Counted from the first letter of the stretch, positions 23,566-32,320 are shown. The stretch: DNA of 64,000 bases from Streptomyces sp. NBC_00448 (GCF_036014115.1 NZ_CP107913.1:9194501-9258500), one strand, 5' to 3'. Notes: generated from the sequence alone by a model not told the origin. Numbers and translations: made by a program.

Positions 23566-25890
23566 TCAGTTCTGCAGCCCCGTGTTGAGGGTGTTGAGCA
23601 GCGAACCGTCGGGGGTGTCGCCGGACATCTCCCAGATCATCGCGCCCAGGAGGTGTTTGGACTTGATGTACGCGGCCTTCTTGCCGATCGACCAGGCGTC
23701 GTCGAAGGACCACCACTGGCCGCCCTCGCCGGTGTAGCCGTAGGTCGCCACGGTCTGGTCGTTGTGGTGGACGGTCAGCCCCGGCACGCTGGTGACCAGG
23801 TTGTTGTAGCCGCGGGTGCCGGCCTCCTCGGCGAACTGGCCGGGCGCGGCGCCGTTGGCGCTCTGCCACTCGCCGTTCGCGCCGCCGCCGGTCACCTGTT
23901 GCCAGCCTCTGCCGTAGAAGGGGAGGCCGATGGTGAGCTTGCGCGGGCTGACGCCGGCGTCGAGGTACGTCTGCACCGCGCTGTCGACGCTGAAGTCGTT
24001 CGGGTAGGGCGAGTTGGGGTCGGGGTAGAGGTTGGCCTGGTCACCGGTGCGGTTCGGCTCCCACGAGTTGTCGCTGCCCGAGCCGTGGAAGTCGTAGCCC
24101 TGGATGTTCTCGATGTCCAGGTTCTTCGACACCTGCGGCAGGTCCCAGCCGGCGTCGATCTTCTTGGGGTCGGCCGGGGTGAAGGCGGTGAGCAGTTTGT
24201 GGTCGCCGCCGAGCGCGTCGAGTTCGGTGCGGAACTCGGCGATCAGCGCGGTGAAGTTGGCCTTGTCGGCGGTGCTCCAGTGGTTGCCGGGGTGGCCGTC
24301 CGGGGAACCGGGCCACTCCCAGTCGAGGTCGAAGCCGTCGAAGATGCCCGCGGCGACGCCCGGGCCGCCGGCGCCCTCGGTCTCCGGCAGGTTGCCCTTG
24401 ATGTACATGTCGATGCAGGACTGGACGAACTTCTTGCGGGAGGCGTCGGTGGCGGCCACGTCGGAGAAGTACTTGGAGTACGTCCAGCCGCCGAGCGACA
24501 TCACCACCTTCAGGTTCGGGTACTTGGCCTTGAGCTCCTTGAGCTGGTTGAAGTTGCCGCGCAGCTTGCCCCAGCCGTCGTCCGCCTGGCCGTTGACGGA
24601 CTGCGAGGCGGGGAACGCCCGGCCGTAGTCGGCGTCCGCGTCCCCGGCGCCGTCACCCTGGTTCGGGTCCTCCGGGTCGGCAGTGGTGCCCTTGGTCACG
24701 CCGTTGAGGCAGGTGAGGTTGGTCGGGTCGATGTTGCCGAACGCGTAGTTGATGACGTCGAGCTTGCCGGCGGCGCCCGAGGTGTCGAGGTTCTTCACGA
24801 AGTACTGGCGGCCGTAGATGCCCCACTGCACGAAGTAACCGACCTTGGCGTAACCGCCGTTGCCCACGGCCTCCAGGGTGGTGACGGTGACCGCGTTGCC
24901 GGCCGGCGAGACGTTGTCGGCCAGGTCACGGGCCTTCACGGTGAAGGTGTAGGCGGTGGCGGGCGCGAGCCCGACCAGGGTGGTGGTGCGGGTGTCGGCG
25001 GGCACGGTCGCGGCGAGCGTCGAGCCCTGGTAGACGTCGTAGGCGGCGACGCGGATGTTGTCGGTCGCCGCGTCCCAGGACAGCTGGACGGTGCTGGAGG
25101 TGACGGTGCCGGCCCGCAGGTTGCCCGGAGCGGTCGGCGGGACGGTGTCGGTGGACGGGTCGAAGGTGGTCGCGGTGACCGGGTCGCTGGCCGGCCCGGT
25201 GTTGCCGCGGGAGTCCTTCGCCCGCACCGTGAACTGGTACGACGTCGCCGGGGACAGGTTCGGCACGGTCGCCGTGGTGGTGGCGCTGGAGGCCACGACG
25301 GTGTTGCCTCGCAGCACGTCGTAGGACGCCACGGGGAAGTCTCCGGTGGCCGCCGCGGTCCACTTCAGGCTCACCGTGTGCGCGGTGGCGTCGGCGACCG
25401 CGACCCCGGTCGGCGCCTTCGGGGGCACCGCCGGGCTGCCGTCGCACTTGTCGCCGTTGATCAGGCACCCCGTCGGCGTGCCGAGCGGGCCCGAGGCCTG
25501 GAACGTGTAGCTGTACGGATACGTGGACCCGTTCGCCGGGATCGTCGCGTTGTAGTAGGCGGGCGTGACGACGACATGGGAACCGGTGACCGAACTGGTG
25601 CCGTTGGTCTCGCCGGTGATCGTGACACCGGCCGGGAGGTCGAACTCCAGGCTCCAGCCGTTGACCGCGGCCGAGGAGCCGTTCTTGACGACATAGCTGC
25701 CGGACCACGACGAGCCGCTGCCGGTGCTGCTGAACTCCGCGGTGAGCGCGCCGGCGGCGTGCGCGGCGGGGGTGTTGAGCCCGACGAGCCCGGCCATCGA
25801 GAGGGCCAGGGCGGTGAGTCCGGTGACCAGCCGGGCGCGTAACCGCGCCGCCCGGCGGACAGGTCTGGGCGTTCTGAGTCCTGTGAACAC
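23566..25890 (-). CDS. Secreted GH18 chitinase with CBM2 and two FN3 domains
   Basis: 774 residues. A signal peptide (LVTGLTALALSMAGLVGLNT, cleavage near AHA-A) is followed by a CBM2-like module (about 30-140; SSWSGSYVVKNGSSAAVNGW), two FN3 modules (about 165-345) and a GH18 barrel (350-774). The catalytic DxxDxDxE motif reads FDGFDLDWEWP with the acid at Glu525. It degrades chitin outside the cell. The GTG at 25890 follows aaggag. Two DasR-like boxes lie 135-210 bases upstream, matching N-acetylglucosamine control of Streptomyces chitinases. Confidence 0.93.
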   Translation of the reverse strand: MFTGLRTPRPVRRAARLRARLVTGLTALALSMAGLVGLNTPAAHAAGALTAEFSSTGSGSSWSGSYVVKNGSSAAVNGWSLEFDLPAGVTITGETNGTSSVTGSHVVVTPAYYNATIPANGSTYPYSYTFQASGPLGTPTGCLINGDKCDGSPAVPPKAPTGVAVADATAHTVSLKWTAAATGDFPVASYDVLRGNTVVASSATTTATVPNLSPATSYQFTVRAKDSRGNTGPASDPVTATTFDPSTDTVPPTAPGNLRAGTVTSSTVQLSWDAATDNIRVAAYDVYQGSTLAATVPADTRTTTLVGLAPATAYTFTVKARDLADNVSPAGNAVTVTTLEAVGNGGYAKVGYFVQWGIYGRQYFVKNLDTSGAAGKLDVINYAFGNIDPTNLTCLNGVTKGTTADPEDPNQGDGAGDADADYGRAFPASQSVNGQADDGWGKLRGNFNQLKELKAKYPNLKVVMSLGGWTYSKYFSDVAATDASRKKFVQSCIDMYIKGNLPETEGAGGPGVAAGIFDGFDLDWEWPGSPDGHPGNHWSTADKANFTALIAEFRTELDALGGDHKLLTAFTPADPKKIDAGWDLPQVSKNLDIENIQGYDFHGSGSDNSWEPNRTGDQANLYPDPNSPYPNDFSVDSAVQTYLDAGVSPRKLTIGLPFYGRGWQQVTGGGANGEWQSANGAAPGQFAEEAGTRGYNNLVTSVPGLTVHHNDQTVATYGYTGEGGQWWSFDDAWSIGKKAAYIKSKHLLGAMIWEMSGDTPDGSLLNTLNTGLQN

Positions 25891-26024
25891 GGCTCTCCTT
25901 GGGGGTGGGGGGATGCCCAGGGCGGCGTGGAACGGCGTGACTCCCGTTCCGCACCGCACTGTCGGGGTATCGCACAGCCAGGACAGCCGAGGCCGCTGTC
26001 GAGCGGCAATGGGTCGGACGAACA

Positions 26025-26040
26025 ATTGGACTGTACCAAT
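26025..26040 (-). promoter_or_regulatory. DasR-like box 1 of the chitinase promoter
   Basis: On the minus strand this reads attggtacagtccaat, an inverted repeat close to the DasR consensus (TGGTCTAGACCA). It is a candidate GlcN6P-responsive operator. Confidence 0.5.
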
Positions 26041-26085
26041 CGGCGCGCGGCGGGCAGGGCCGCGCGCGTTGCCGCAGATGAAAAG

Positions 26086-26098
26086 GGACTAGACCAAT
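26086..26098 (-). promoter_or_regulatory. DasR-like box 2 of the chitinase promoter
   Basis: On the minus strand this reads attggtctagtcc, matching the left and central part of the DasR consensus. It lies about 60 bases from box 1. Paired boxes are typical of Streptomyces chitinase promoters. Confidence 0.55.
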
Positions 26099-26349
26099 TG
26101 CCGTGATTTTACCTTCACTTGACCGTCCGGGGATGCCGGGCGCCGGGCCGCCCGTGCAGGACGCCGCTCCGCGTGACAAGGCGGCCGAGCCGAAGGAGGG
26201 GCACCGGAGCGGGTGCCGCGCCGGATGCCGAGGCGGTGGTGGCGGTACGCGGGCGGTCCGGCCCCGCCGTCCACCAGGCGTACGGGATCGCCGGTGGCCG
26301 CTGGATGGCCGCGGAAAACGCAGCCCTTCCGCGCGTCAGTGCTTCATAC

Positions 26350-26759
26350 GGCCGACTCGCCTTCCACGGCGGCCTGTTGACGTACGCGCTCCGGGTCGGG
26401 GCGTGAACGTTGCGACCGCCTGGCCGCGTTGCGCGCGTGCCGAGGGCGGTTGGGCTCATCTCGCGTCCAGCGGGTGGGCGAGGAGTTCGGGCACCGTGGC
26501 CAGCGCCGCCTCCCGCAGCGCGGGCACTTGCTCCGCCGGCACCCAGCGGTGCGGCCGATTCGCCATCCGCGACGGCGCGTTGACGTACGCGCTCCGGGTC
26601 GGGGCGTGAACGTCGTGACCGCCTGGCCGCGTTGCGCGCGTGCCGAGGGCGGTTGGGCTCATCTCGCGTCCAGCGGGTGGGCGAGGAGTTCGGGCACCGT
26701 GGCCAGCGCCGCCTCCCGCAGCGCGGGCACTTGCTCCGCCGGCACCCAGCGGTGCGGCC
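26350..26759. repeat. Tandem duplication, about 203-bp unit
   Basis: 26376-26556 and 26579-26759 are nearly identical (about two changes in 181 bases), and the segments before them (26350-26375, 26552-26578) are diverged versions of each other. The unit carries the last 31 or so codons of the DapA-like gene plus about 90 bases of its 3' flank. The right copy belongs to the live gene; the left copy is an orphan tail including the same stop codon. Confidence 0.9.
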
Positions 26760-27588
26760 ACCGCACCCGGGTGCCGGTGCGGGACCAACCGCCCACTGCG
26801 CACAGCGTCTTGTCCAGCGCCGGATCGCTGTAGCCGTCGGCCGCGAGCGGCGCCACATGGCGGTCGAGGAAGCCGCGCAGCCGCGCCTCCACGTCCGCCG
26901 CGCCCCGCGGGTCCGCGGCCATCTGCGCATACCAGCGCACCGCACCGGCCGGACTCATGCAGGCGACGTTCGAGTACGACCCGGCGGCGCCGCCGCGGCG
27001 GCCGGACGCCAGCGTGTGGCCCGCCACGAACACCGCGAAGCGGTCGGTCAGGCCCTGAGCGACCTCCACCGCTGGCACCTTCAACCCGACCACCTGCGGT
27101 ACCTCTTCGCCGATCCGCGCCAGCAGCGCCGGCGTGACCTGCGTCTTCGCGTACGGCGGGTTGTACAGCACCAGCGGCACCCCGTCCGCGGCGGCGGCGA
27201 ACCCGCGCAGCGCGGCGACCACTTCACCGGGCCGGAGCGGCAGCCAGTCCGGCAGCACCACCTGGATCGCGCCCGGCCGCAGCGCCGCCGCCCGGCGAAC
27301 CCGGTCCAGCGACAGCCGCCCGCCGGGGTGGCTCGCGCCGAGCTGGTACGGCACCCCGGCCGCGGCGCAGCGCGCGGCCACCAGCGCGTGCAGGCGGTCG
27401 TACTCGCCCTCGTCCAGGGTGTGGAACTCGCCCGCGGTGCCGTTGGTGTAGACGCCGTGCACGCCCGAGCCGAGCACCGCCTCCAGCGATTCCTCCAGGC
27501 GGCCGAAGTCGATCGCGTCGTCCGCGTCGAGCGGCAGCAGCGTCGGCGACCAGATGCCGCGCAGCGTCCGCGAGGTGAGTGCGTCCAC
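26659..27588 (-). CDS. Dihydrodipicolinate synthase/N-acetylneuraminate lyase family protein
   Basis: A 309-residue TIM-barrel class I aldolase. Seen here: GVYTNGTAGEFHTLDEGEYD (phosphate/pyruvate-binding loop), VPLVLYNPPYA (catalytic Tyr), and VVGLKVPAVE with the Schiff-base Lys. The family cleaves or condenses pyruvate with aldehydes; the substrate here is not evident and it is unlikely to be the housekeeping DapA. It is a lone gene. Its 3' end is duplicated downstream, and a 16-bp repeat array lies 121 bases upstream of its GTG start. Confidence 0.87.
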   Translation of the reverse strand: MDALTSRTLRGIWSPTLLPLDADDAIDFGRLEESLEAVLGSGVHGVYTNGTAGEFHTLDEGEYDRLHALVAARCAAAGVPYQLGASHPGGRLSLDRVRRAAALRPGAIQVVLPDWLPLRPGEVVAALRGFAAAADGVPLVLYNPPYAKTQVTPALLARIGEEVPQVVGLKVPAVEVAQGLTDRFAVFVAGHTLASGRRGGAAGSYSNVACMSPAGAVRWYAQMAADPRGAADVEARLRGFLDRHVAPLAADGYSDPALDKTLCAVGGWSRTGTRVRWPHRWVPAEQVPALREAALATVPELLAHPLDAR

Positions 27589-27708
27589 CGATCCCTCCCC
27601 GGGGTCCGGGCCGGCGTGCGCGCGACACCGCCGCCACGTGATCGCCGAACATCGGACATCCTACGTGGGATGAGTGCCGCCGTCGATCGCCTGCCGGAGA
27701 ACCCTTCG

Positions 27709-27836
27709 CATCATGGGAAGTTCGGATCGTCGGAACAGCGGCTTGTCGAAATGCCGGCGCTTCAGAACATCCGATCGTCGCAACGACGGCTCGTCGGAAC
27801 GGCAGACCGTCGGAACGTCAGATCGTCGGTACGGGC
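27709..27836. repeat. Tandem array of about eight 16-bp units
   Basis: A degenerate word, best form gatcgtcggaac plus four variable bases, recurs with exact 16-base spacing at 27709, 27725, 27741, 27757, 27773, 27789, 27805 and 27821. The period is not a multiple of three and no credible gene crosses it. The rest of 27589-28061 holds no recognised feature. Confidence 0.8.
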
Positions 27837-28061
27837 GGAGCGCCGTCACGTCCGGCCGCCCGAACCGCGGGCGCGGCCTTCGCCGTACAACCGTGAGGGG
27901 GCCGTGGCCCACCCGGGCAACGGCCCCCTCACCCCCATGGGCCACGTGTCAACGCGCCGGGCACCTCACCAGGTTCACCGGCGCGGGTGCCGGTGCCCGG
28001 GTGGGCCACGGCACCGTTGATCACGTGGTCGATCACATCGGCCCGTCCGGCGGGCCGCCGG

Positions 28062-29681
28062 TCAGCCGGTACCCGTGAGCGAGCGCCCACCCTCGCCGTT
28101 CCACGCCACGCCGGACGTCCGGAAACGCGCCACGAACAGGCCGGTGGCCCGCACGTCGTCGCCGTTGACCACCACGTCGGCCGCCGCGCCGCCGGTGACC
28201 CGGTCCTCGCCGGCGCCGGGTCCGGCGCGCCACACCCGGACGTGGTCGAGCAGCACATGGTCGCTGTTCACGACGAGCGCGGTGGCCGCCCGGCCGGCGT
28301 CGCCGATCCGGAAGCACACGTCCTGCACGGACGCCGGGTCGCGCGGGTCGCTGCGTCCGCCCCGCCGGGCGCCGATCTCCAGCAGCACGATCGCGTCGGC
28401 CGCGTCCGCGTCGGCCGCGTCCGCGTCGGCCGCGTCCGCGTCGAACCGTAGCCCCGCGATCCGCACCCTGCGCGCGTCCGCGACCGTCATCGACACCACG
28501 CCCTGGCGCGGGGTGAGCGTCACATGGCCGAGCCCCAGCACCACCGTGCCGGCCCACTTGACCTTGAGGGTGTCGCCCAGTTCGTAGCAGCCGGGCGTCA
28601 GCAGCAGGTGACGTCCTTGCGACAGCTCCTTGTTGAGGGTGCGCACCGAGTCGGAGGGCCGGGCCACGAAGAACCGGTCGATCGGCACCGACGAGCCCGG
28701 GGTGCTGCCGCCGGCCCAGCTCGCGCCGACCGCGCCGTGCCGCAGCGCCGGCAGGAACACCCGGTACCGGCCACCCTCGTCGACGTAGAGGAACGGCTTC
28801 TCGCGACTGAGCGGGCCGCCCGGCGGCGTGACCTGCGGAGTCGTGCCCAGCGTGTGCGGCGGGCCGGGGGAGGTCGGCGCGGGCGCTCCCTCGACGCCGG
28901 CGAAGACCTGCCGCCCGGCCGGGTCCGTCCAGCCGCCGACCCGGCTGTCCCGGGTGAGCGAGCACTGCCGCGCGGTGTCGAGCACCTCCCCGTCCACCAC
29001 CGAGTCGGCGATGAACCCGTCATCGGAGGCGCCGCCCGGCCCCGGGCAGAGCAGGAGCCGGCCGCGGACGTGCACCCGGCGCAGCGGCGCGGCGGGGGAG
29101 ACCTCCCACCGCTGGGTGCCGCCGGCGGGCAGGATCGCGAGGTTCTCCGCGGCGCGCCACGAGTCGGTGGCCGCGCGGTCGCCGCAGCCCGGCCCGCGCT
29201 GGTCCGCGGCCCGCACCGTGCCGTCGATCGTCACGTCGTCCGGGTGCGCGCCGAGGCCGGCCACGGACGTGCGGGGCCCGAGCCGTACGTCCACGGCGTA
29301 GCGGCCCGGCCTGAACAGCAAGGCGCTCCGGCCGCCGCCGACCGCGGCCGCGTCCAGGGCGGCCTGGACCTGCCCGACCGGCGTGTCCGGGCCGAAGACC
29401 TTCACGTGCGGGCCGAAGTCCGGCTCCGCGGGCGGCGACTGGCGGGCGTACGGGGGCCGCTGCCCGCTGCGGTCGCGCGCGGACCCCGGCGGGGGCGCCG
29501 GTGTGGAAGCGGGCGCGGACGCGGAAGTGGCGGCGCCGGTCACCGGTACGGCGCCGGGCAGGGCCGCGGTGGTCATGAACGTACGGCGGCCGAGCGTGTC
29601 CCCGACCAGGGTGTCCGTCCCGCCCCCGGGTCTGTGCGCGGCTGCCGGGGCTTCACTTCCTGCGGCCCTGCTTGATGACAT
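28062..29681 (-). CDS. Secreted right-handed beta-helix protein, C-terminus possibly truncated
   Basis: A 539-residue protein. A Tat-like signal (GRRTFMTTAALPGA) precedes a proline-rich stretch and a parallel beta-helix domain of the pectate-lyase-like/GH55-like type (FGPHVKVFGPDTPVGQVQAA; DRFFVARPSDSVRTLNKELS; KVKWAGTVVLGLGHVTL; VVNGDDVRATGLFV). Homologues I recall continue past the point where this frame ends (AWNGEGGRSLTGTG), so the end may be lost by frameshift. A 15-bp slippage repeat adds Asp/Ala-rich residues. The likely substrate is a polysaccharide, not determinable here. Two LacI-type operators lie upstream. Confidence 0.7.
   Translation of the reverse strand: MSSSRAAGSEAPAAAHRPGGGTDTLVGDTLGRRTFMTTAALPGAVPVTGAATSASAPASTPAPPPGSARDRSGQRPPYARQSPPAEPDFGPHVKVFGPDTPVGQVQAALDAAAVGGGRSALLFRPGRYAVDVRLGPRTSVAGLGAHPDDVTIDGTVRAADQRGPGCGDRAATDSWRAAENLAILPAGGTQRWEVSPAAPLRRVHVRGRLLLCPGPGGASDDGFIADSVVDGEVLDTARQCSLTRDSRVGGWTDPAGRQVFAGVEGAPAPTSPGPPHTLGTTPQVTPPGGPLSREKPFLYVDEGGRYRVFLPALRHGAVGASWAGGSTPGSSVPIDRFFVARPSDSVRTLNKELSQGRHLLLTPGCYELGDTLKVKWAGTVVLGLGHVTLTPRQGVVSMTVADARRVRIAGLRFDADAADADAADADAADAIVLLEIGARRGGRSDPRDPASVQDVCFRIGDAGRAATALVVNSDHVLLDHVRVWRAGPGAGEDRVTGGAAADVVVNGDDVRATGLFVARFRTSGVAWNGEGGRSLTGTG
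28393..28443 (-). repeat. In-frame 15-bp tandem repeat inside the beta-helix gene
   Basis: gcgtcggccgcgtcc is repeated 3.4 times without error. Being a multiple of three, it inserts repeats of about five residues (DADAA) without breaking the frame, probably by replication slippage. Confidence 0.85.
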
Positions 29682-29785
29682 ACGTACGACCTACCTCTGT
29701 CCGGACGGCCCGGCGGCACCGCGACGCCCGGGCGGTGTGCGCGGGCGGGCGGGGGCGCTTGTGCGCGAGCGGTGAGCCCCGCTGT

Positions 29786-29797
29786 GAGAGCGCTCTC
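29786..29797. promoter_or_regulatory. LacI-type operator 1
   Basis: gagagcgctctc is a perfect 12-base palindrome with the central CG typical of LacI-family sites (compare CebR boxes, GGGAGCGCTCCC). It lies about 105 bases upstream of the beta-helix gene. Confidence 0.65.
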
Positions 29798-29842
29798 TGG
29801 GACGTACCTTGGAGGGCCGGGGGCGCCGTGTCAAGGCGTTGA

Positions 29843-29854
29843 GAGAGCGCTCTC
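29843..29854. promoter_or_regulatory. LacI-type operator 2
   Basis: A second exact copy of gagagcgctctc, 57 bases from the first. Two identical sites upstream of one secreted-enzyme gene point to sugar-induced control by a LacI-family repressor that is not encoded in this window. Nothing else is seen in 29855-30065. Confidence 0.65.
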
Positions 29855-30065
29855 CCCGATCCGCGGCAACCGGCGGCCTCTGGTGCGGGTGGGGTGGGTG
29901 AGGTCACGGGCCGGTGACGGTCCGGTCAAGGGCCGGGGGTGGGGCGGGGCGTTGCCGGGTGGGGGTGTTGCGGCGGGCGACGGTGCGGTGGCCGGGCAGG
30001 GCCGGGCCGTTGCCGGGGCCGGAGTGCCGAGGGGGCGGGGCCCGTCGGGGATCGGCGGCCGGGGG

Positions 30066-30335
30066 TCAGGGGGTCTGGTCGGGGCTGTGGTGGGGCGCCC
30101 GGCGCGGGGCGCGCGCGTCCCAGGTCATCTGCTTCAGCTCCATCCGCGCGGCGGGCGCCGTGCCGGGGAGGGTGGCCCAGTAGGGGTGGGCGCTGATGCG
30201 GACGGAGAGCCGGACCAGGCGCCGGCGCAGCACCGTGGTGCGCGAGCCCGCGCCCGCGCTCGCCGCCAACTCGCGGTAAGTGGTGTACCAGTCGCGCTGG
30301 GCCTGGACGAGTTCGTCGGGAAAGGAGTGGGGCAT
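30066..30335 (-). CDS. Conserved hypothetical protein
   Basis: An 89-residue basic soluble protein. Its start (MPHSFPDELVQAQRDWYTTY, then RELA) and middle (TTVLRRRLVRLSVRISAHPY) resemble a small uncharacterised family I have seen in actinobacteria. There are no membrane segments and no catalytic motif. The ATG at 30335 has ggagtgg upstream. It is divergent from the GNAT acetyltransferase gene. Function unknown. Confidence 0.65.
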   Translation of the reverse strand: MPHSFPDELVQAQRDWYTTYRELAASAGAGSRTTVLRRRLVRLSVRISAHPYWATLPGTAPAARMELKQMTWDARAPRRAPHHSPDQTP

Positions 30336-30564
30336 GGCTGGATTCTGGCACATGTTCGAACGACTGTGCGATTAGGGTGGTGGACCGGGTGTCGGGCGAC
30401 CGCTGCGGCCTCCGGGCGTCAGGGCGCGTACGGCTGGGTCGTACGGTCGCGGCGCGGCCGGTCGGTACGCTCGCCCACGGCGACGCGCGGCCGGTCCGAC
30501 CACGCTTGCTCGGGCGCCTGGGCCATGGGGTCCGGCGCCGACGATCACTTGCCGGGAGGGCTCG

Positions 30565-31056
30565 ATGGACGTGGTGCTGCGTGCGGTGGAGGACGGTGAT
30601 CTGCCCGTCTTCTTCGCGCAGATGACGGACCCCGAGGGGGTGTGGATGGCGGCGTTCACCTCCGAGGACCCGGCGGACCGCGGCCGGTTCGAGGCCCACT
30701 GGGAGCGAATCCGCCGGGACCCGGCGGTCGTCACCCGGACGGTGGTCGGTGCGGGTGGCGAAGTCGTCGGGCACGCGGGCGCGTTCGGGCCGCCGGAGGA
30801 GCGCGAGGTGACCTACTGGATCGGCCGGGAGCACTGGGGTCGCGGGGTGGCCACCGCCGCGCTGCGCGCACTGCTCGCCGAGGTGCCGGAACGCCCCCTG
30901 CACGCACGCGCGGCCGCGGACAACGCCGGCTCGATCCGGGTGCTGGAGAAGTGCGGGTTCGTGGTCACCGGCACCGAACGGGGTTACGCGAACGCGCGGA
31001 GCGCCGAGATCGACGAGGTCGTCCTCGCCCTGCGGGCCTCCTCCGAAGGAGCCTGA
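30565..31056 (+). CDS. GNAT-family N-acetyltransferase
   Basis: 163 residues of the GNAT fold. Motif A, which binds the acetyl-CoA pyrophosphate, appears as REHWGRGVATAALRALL, and motif B as ADNAGSIRVLEKCGFVVTG. The layout is like RimJ/RimL-type acetyltransferases. The substrate could be a protein N-terminus, an amine or an antibiotic; it cannot be told from sequence. The ATG has gggaggg about 7 bases upstream. It is a single gene. Confidence 0.9.
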   Translation: MDVVLRAVEDGDLPVFFAQMTDPEGVWMAAFTSEDPADRGRFEAHWERIRRDPAVVTRTVVGAGGEVVGHAGAFGPPEEREVTYWIGREHWGRGVATAALRALLAEVPERPLHARAAADNAGSIRVLEKCGFVVTGTERGYANARSAEIDEVVLALRASSEGA

Positions 31057-31110
31057 CCCGGCGGCGCCGTCAGCGCGACGCGTCACGACCGCCGAGCCCG
31101 ATCGGCACCG

Positions 31111-31260
31111 GTCAACGCCCTTGACGGCGTGGTCGACCAGCGTGTGCGCCTCGGCATCCTCGCCGTCGACCACCAGGCGCGCCGGGTCGGGTTCGGCTTC
31201 CTGCGCAAGGCGCTCGCCCTCACCCCTGCCGGTGGCCGCGCCCTCCGGGCGAAGTCACCC
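31111..31260 (+). pseudogene. Possible remnant of a winged-helix regulator
   Basis: The frame reads NALDGVVDQRVRLGILAV, then after a gap FLRKALALTPAGGRALRA. The first part resembles the start and the second the wing and C-terminal helix of MarR/ArsR-like winged-helix proteins (usual form: VHQRVRLGILAVL ... LTPAGRRALRAE), with the recognition helix missing. It is probably a gene with an internal deletion. The remaining 31261-31388 holds nothing recognisable. Confidence 0.45.
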
Positions 31261-31388
31261 GACCCGCCCGGCTCGTCCACCGGATCGAACACGGCGATTC
31301 GGCCCCGGGGCCCTGGCGGGGGCGCCGGGGGCCGCGCCGTCGGGCGGGCTGGTGGACGAGCCGGGCGGTCCCCTCGAACCGGCGTGGT

Positions 31389-32270
31389 TCAGGGCTGAAT
31401 GGTCTCCAGGTCCTCGAGGAGGCCGGAGTGGGTCGGCTGCCAGCCGAGCGCCTCGCGGGTGTGGGCGCTGGACGCCGGCTGGTCCATGGCGAAGATCGGG
31501 CCGAACGGGCCGAAGTTCTCCTGCGGAACCTCCTCGACCGGCAGGCCCAGTCGCCGCCCGATGACTGCGGCGATGTCCCGCACCGCGTCTCCCTCGTCGC
31601 CGACGGCGTGCCAGGACGTCCCGGCCGGCGCGGACTCGAGGGCCAGGCGGAACAGGACCGCCGCGTCGAGCGCGTGCACGGCCGGCCAGCGCTGGGTGCC
31701 GTCGCCCGGGTAGCCGGCCACCCCGGTGCGGCGCGCCTGATCGGCCAGCAGGCCGGCGAATCCGCCCTTGCCCTCGTTGTGGACCGTGCGGGGCATGCGG
31801 ACGGCCGTGCCGCGCACACCGCGCGAGGCGAGGTCCAGCAGTGCGTTGACCGAACGGCCTCGACCGCCCACCGGGCCGTCGGTCGGCAGCGGATCGGCCT
31901 CGACGGAGGCGCGTCCCGGCACCCAGGGCGTGCCGGAGACCGTGACGATCGGGCGGTCGCTCCCGACGAGTTCCTGCCCCAGCGTGGCGAGAGCGGCGCT
32001 CTCCTCGGCGATGGCCCGGGTGAGCGCGTCCGGACTGCCGTAGTCACGTCCGAACGCCAGGCTGATCACGCCGTCGCATTGCGCCGCGCCGGACCGCAGG
32101 GTGTCGAGGTCGGCCAGGTCGCCGCGCAGCGCCTTGGCGCCGGCGCGCTCAAGGGCCTGCGCGGAACTGTCCGAGCGGGCCAGTGCGAGGACGGTGTGGC
32201 CGTTGCCGAGCAGTTCGGCGACGACGGCGGAGCCGATGGTGCCGGTACCGCCGGTGACGAAGACATGCAT
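31389..32270 (-). CDS. NAD(P)-dependent SDR/epimerase-type oxidoreductase
   Basis: A 293-residue atypical extended SDR: N-terminal VFVTGGTGTIGSAVVAELLG (glycine-rich dinucleotide loop), GDLADLDTL, and a central AVRMPRTVHNEG region where the usual YxxxK is not obvious, as in many NmrA-like or epimerase-like members. Substrate unknown. It is divergent from a TetR gene, and the 88-bp gap contains two palindromic operators, making this the likely regulated target. The ATG at 32270 follows cagggagag. Confidence 0.87.
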   Translation of the reverse strand: MHVFVTGGTGTIGSAVVAELLGNGHTVLALARSDSSAQALERAGAKALRGDLADLDTLRSGAAQCDGVISLAFGRDYGSPDALTRAIAEESAALATLGQELVGSDRPIVTVSGTPWVPGRASVEADPLPTDGPVGGRGRSVNALLDLASRGVRGTAVRMPRTVHNEGKGGFAGLLADQARRTGVAGYPGDGTQRWPAVHALDAAVLFRLALESAPAGTSWHAVGDEGDAVRDIAAVIGRRLGLPVEEVPQENFGPFGPIFAMDQPASSAHTREALGWQPTHSGLLEDLETIQP

Positions 32271-32284
32271 GAGCTCTCCCTGGA

Positions 32285-32310
32285 AGTGATGGGACAATTG
32301 TCCCATCACT
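32285..32310. promoter_or_regulatory. Perfect 26-base palindrome (TetR operator 1)
   Basis: Half-site agtgatgggacaa and its exact complement are centred at 32297/32298, 14 bases before the SDR start. It is a textbook TetR-type operator. Confidence 0.8.
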
Positions 32311-32320
32311 GACCCTACAT

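Noticed and set aside
26103..27137. Several plus-strand frames with repeated segments such as RACRGRLGSSRVQRVGEEFG
   Set aside because: They read the duplicated antisense of the DapA-like 3' end; the repetition comes from the DNA duplication, not from a repeat protein.
27632..28020. Frames with SDRRN or RRSDVP-like repeats
   Set aside because: They come from the 16-bp array, whose period is not a multiple of three, so no frame keeps the repeat; there is no coding bias.
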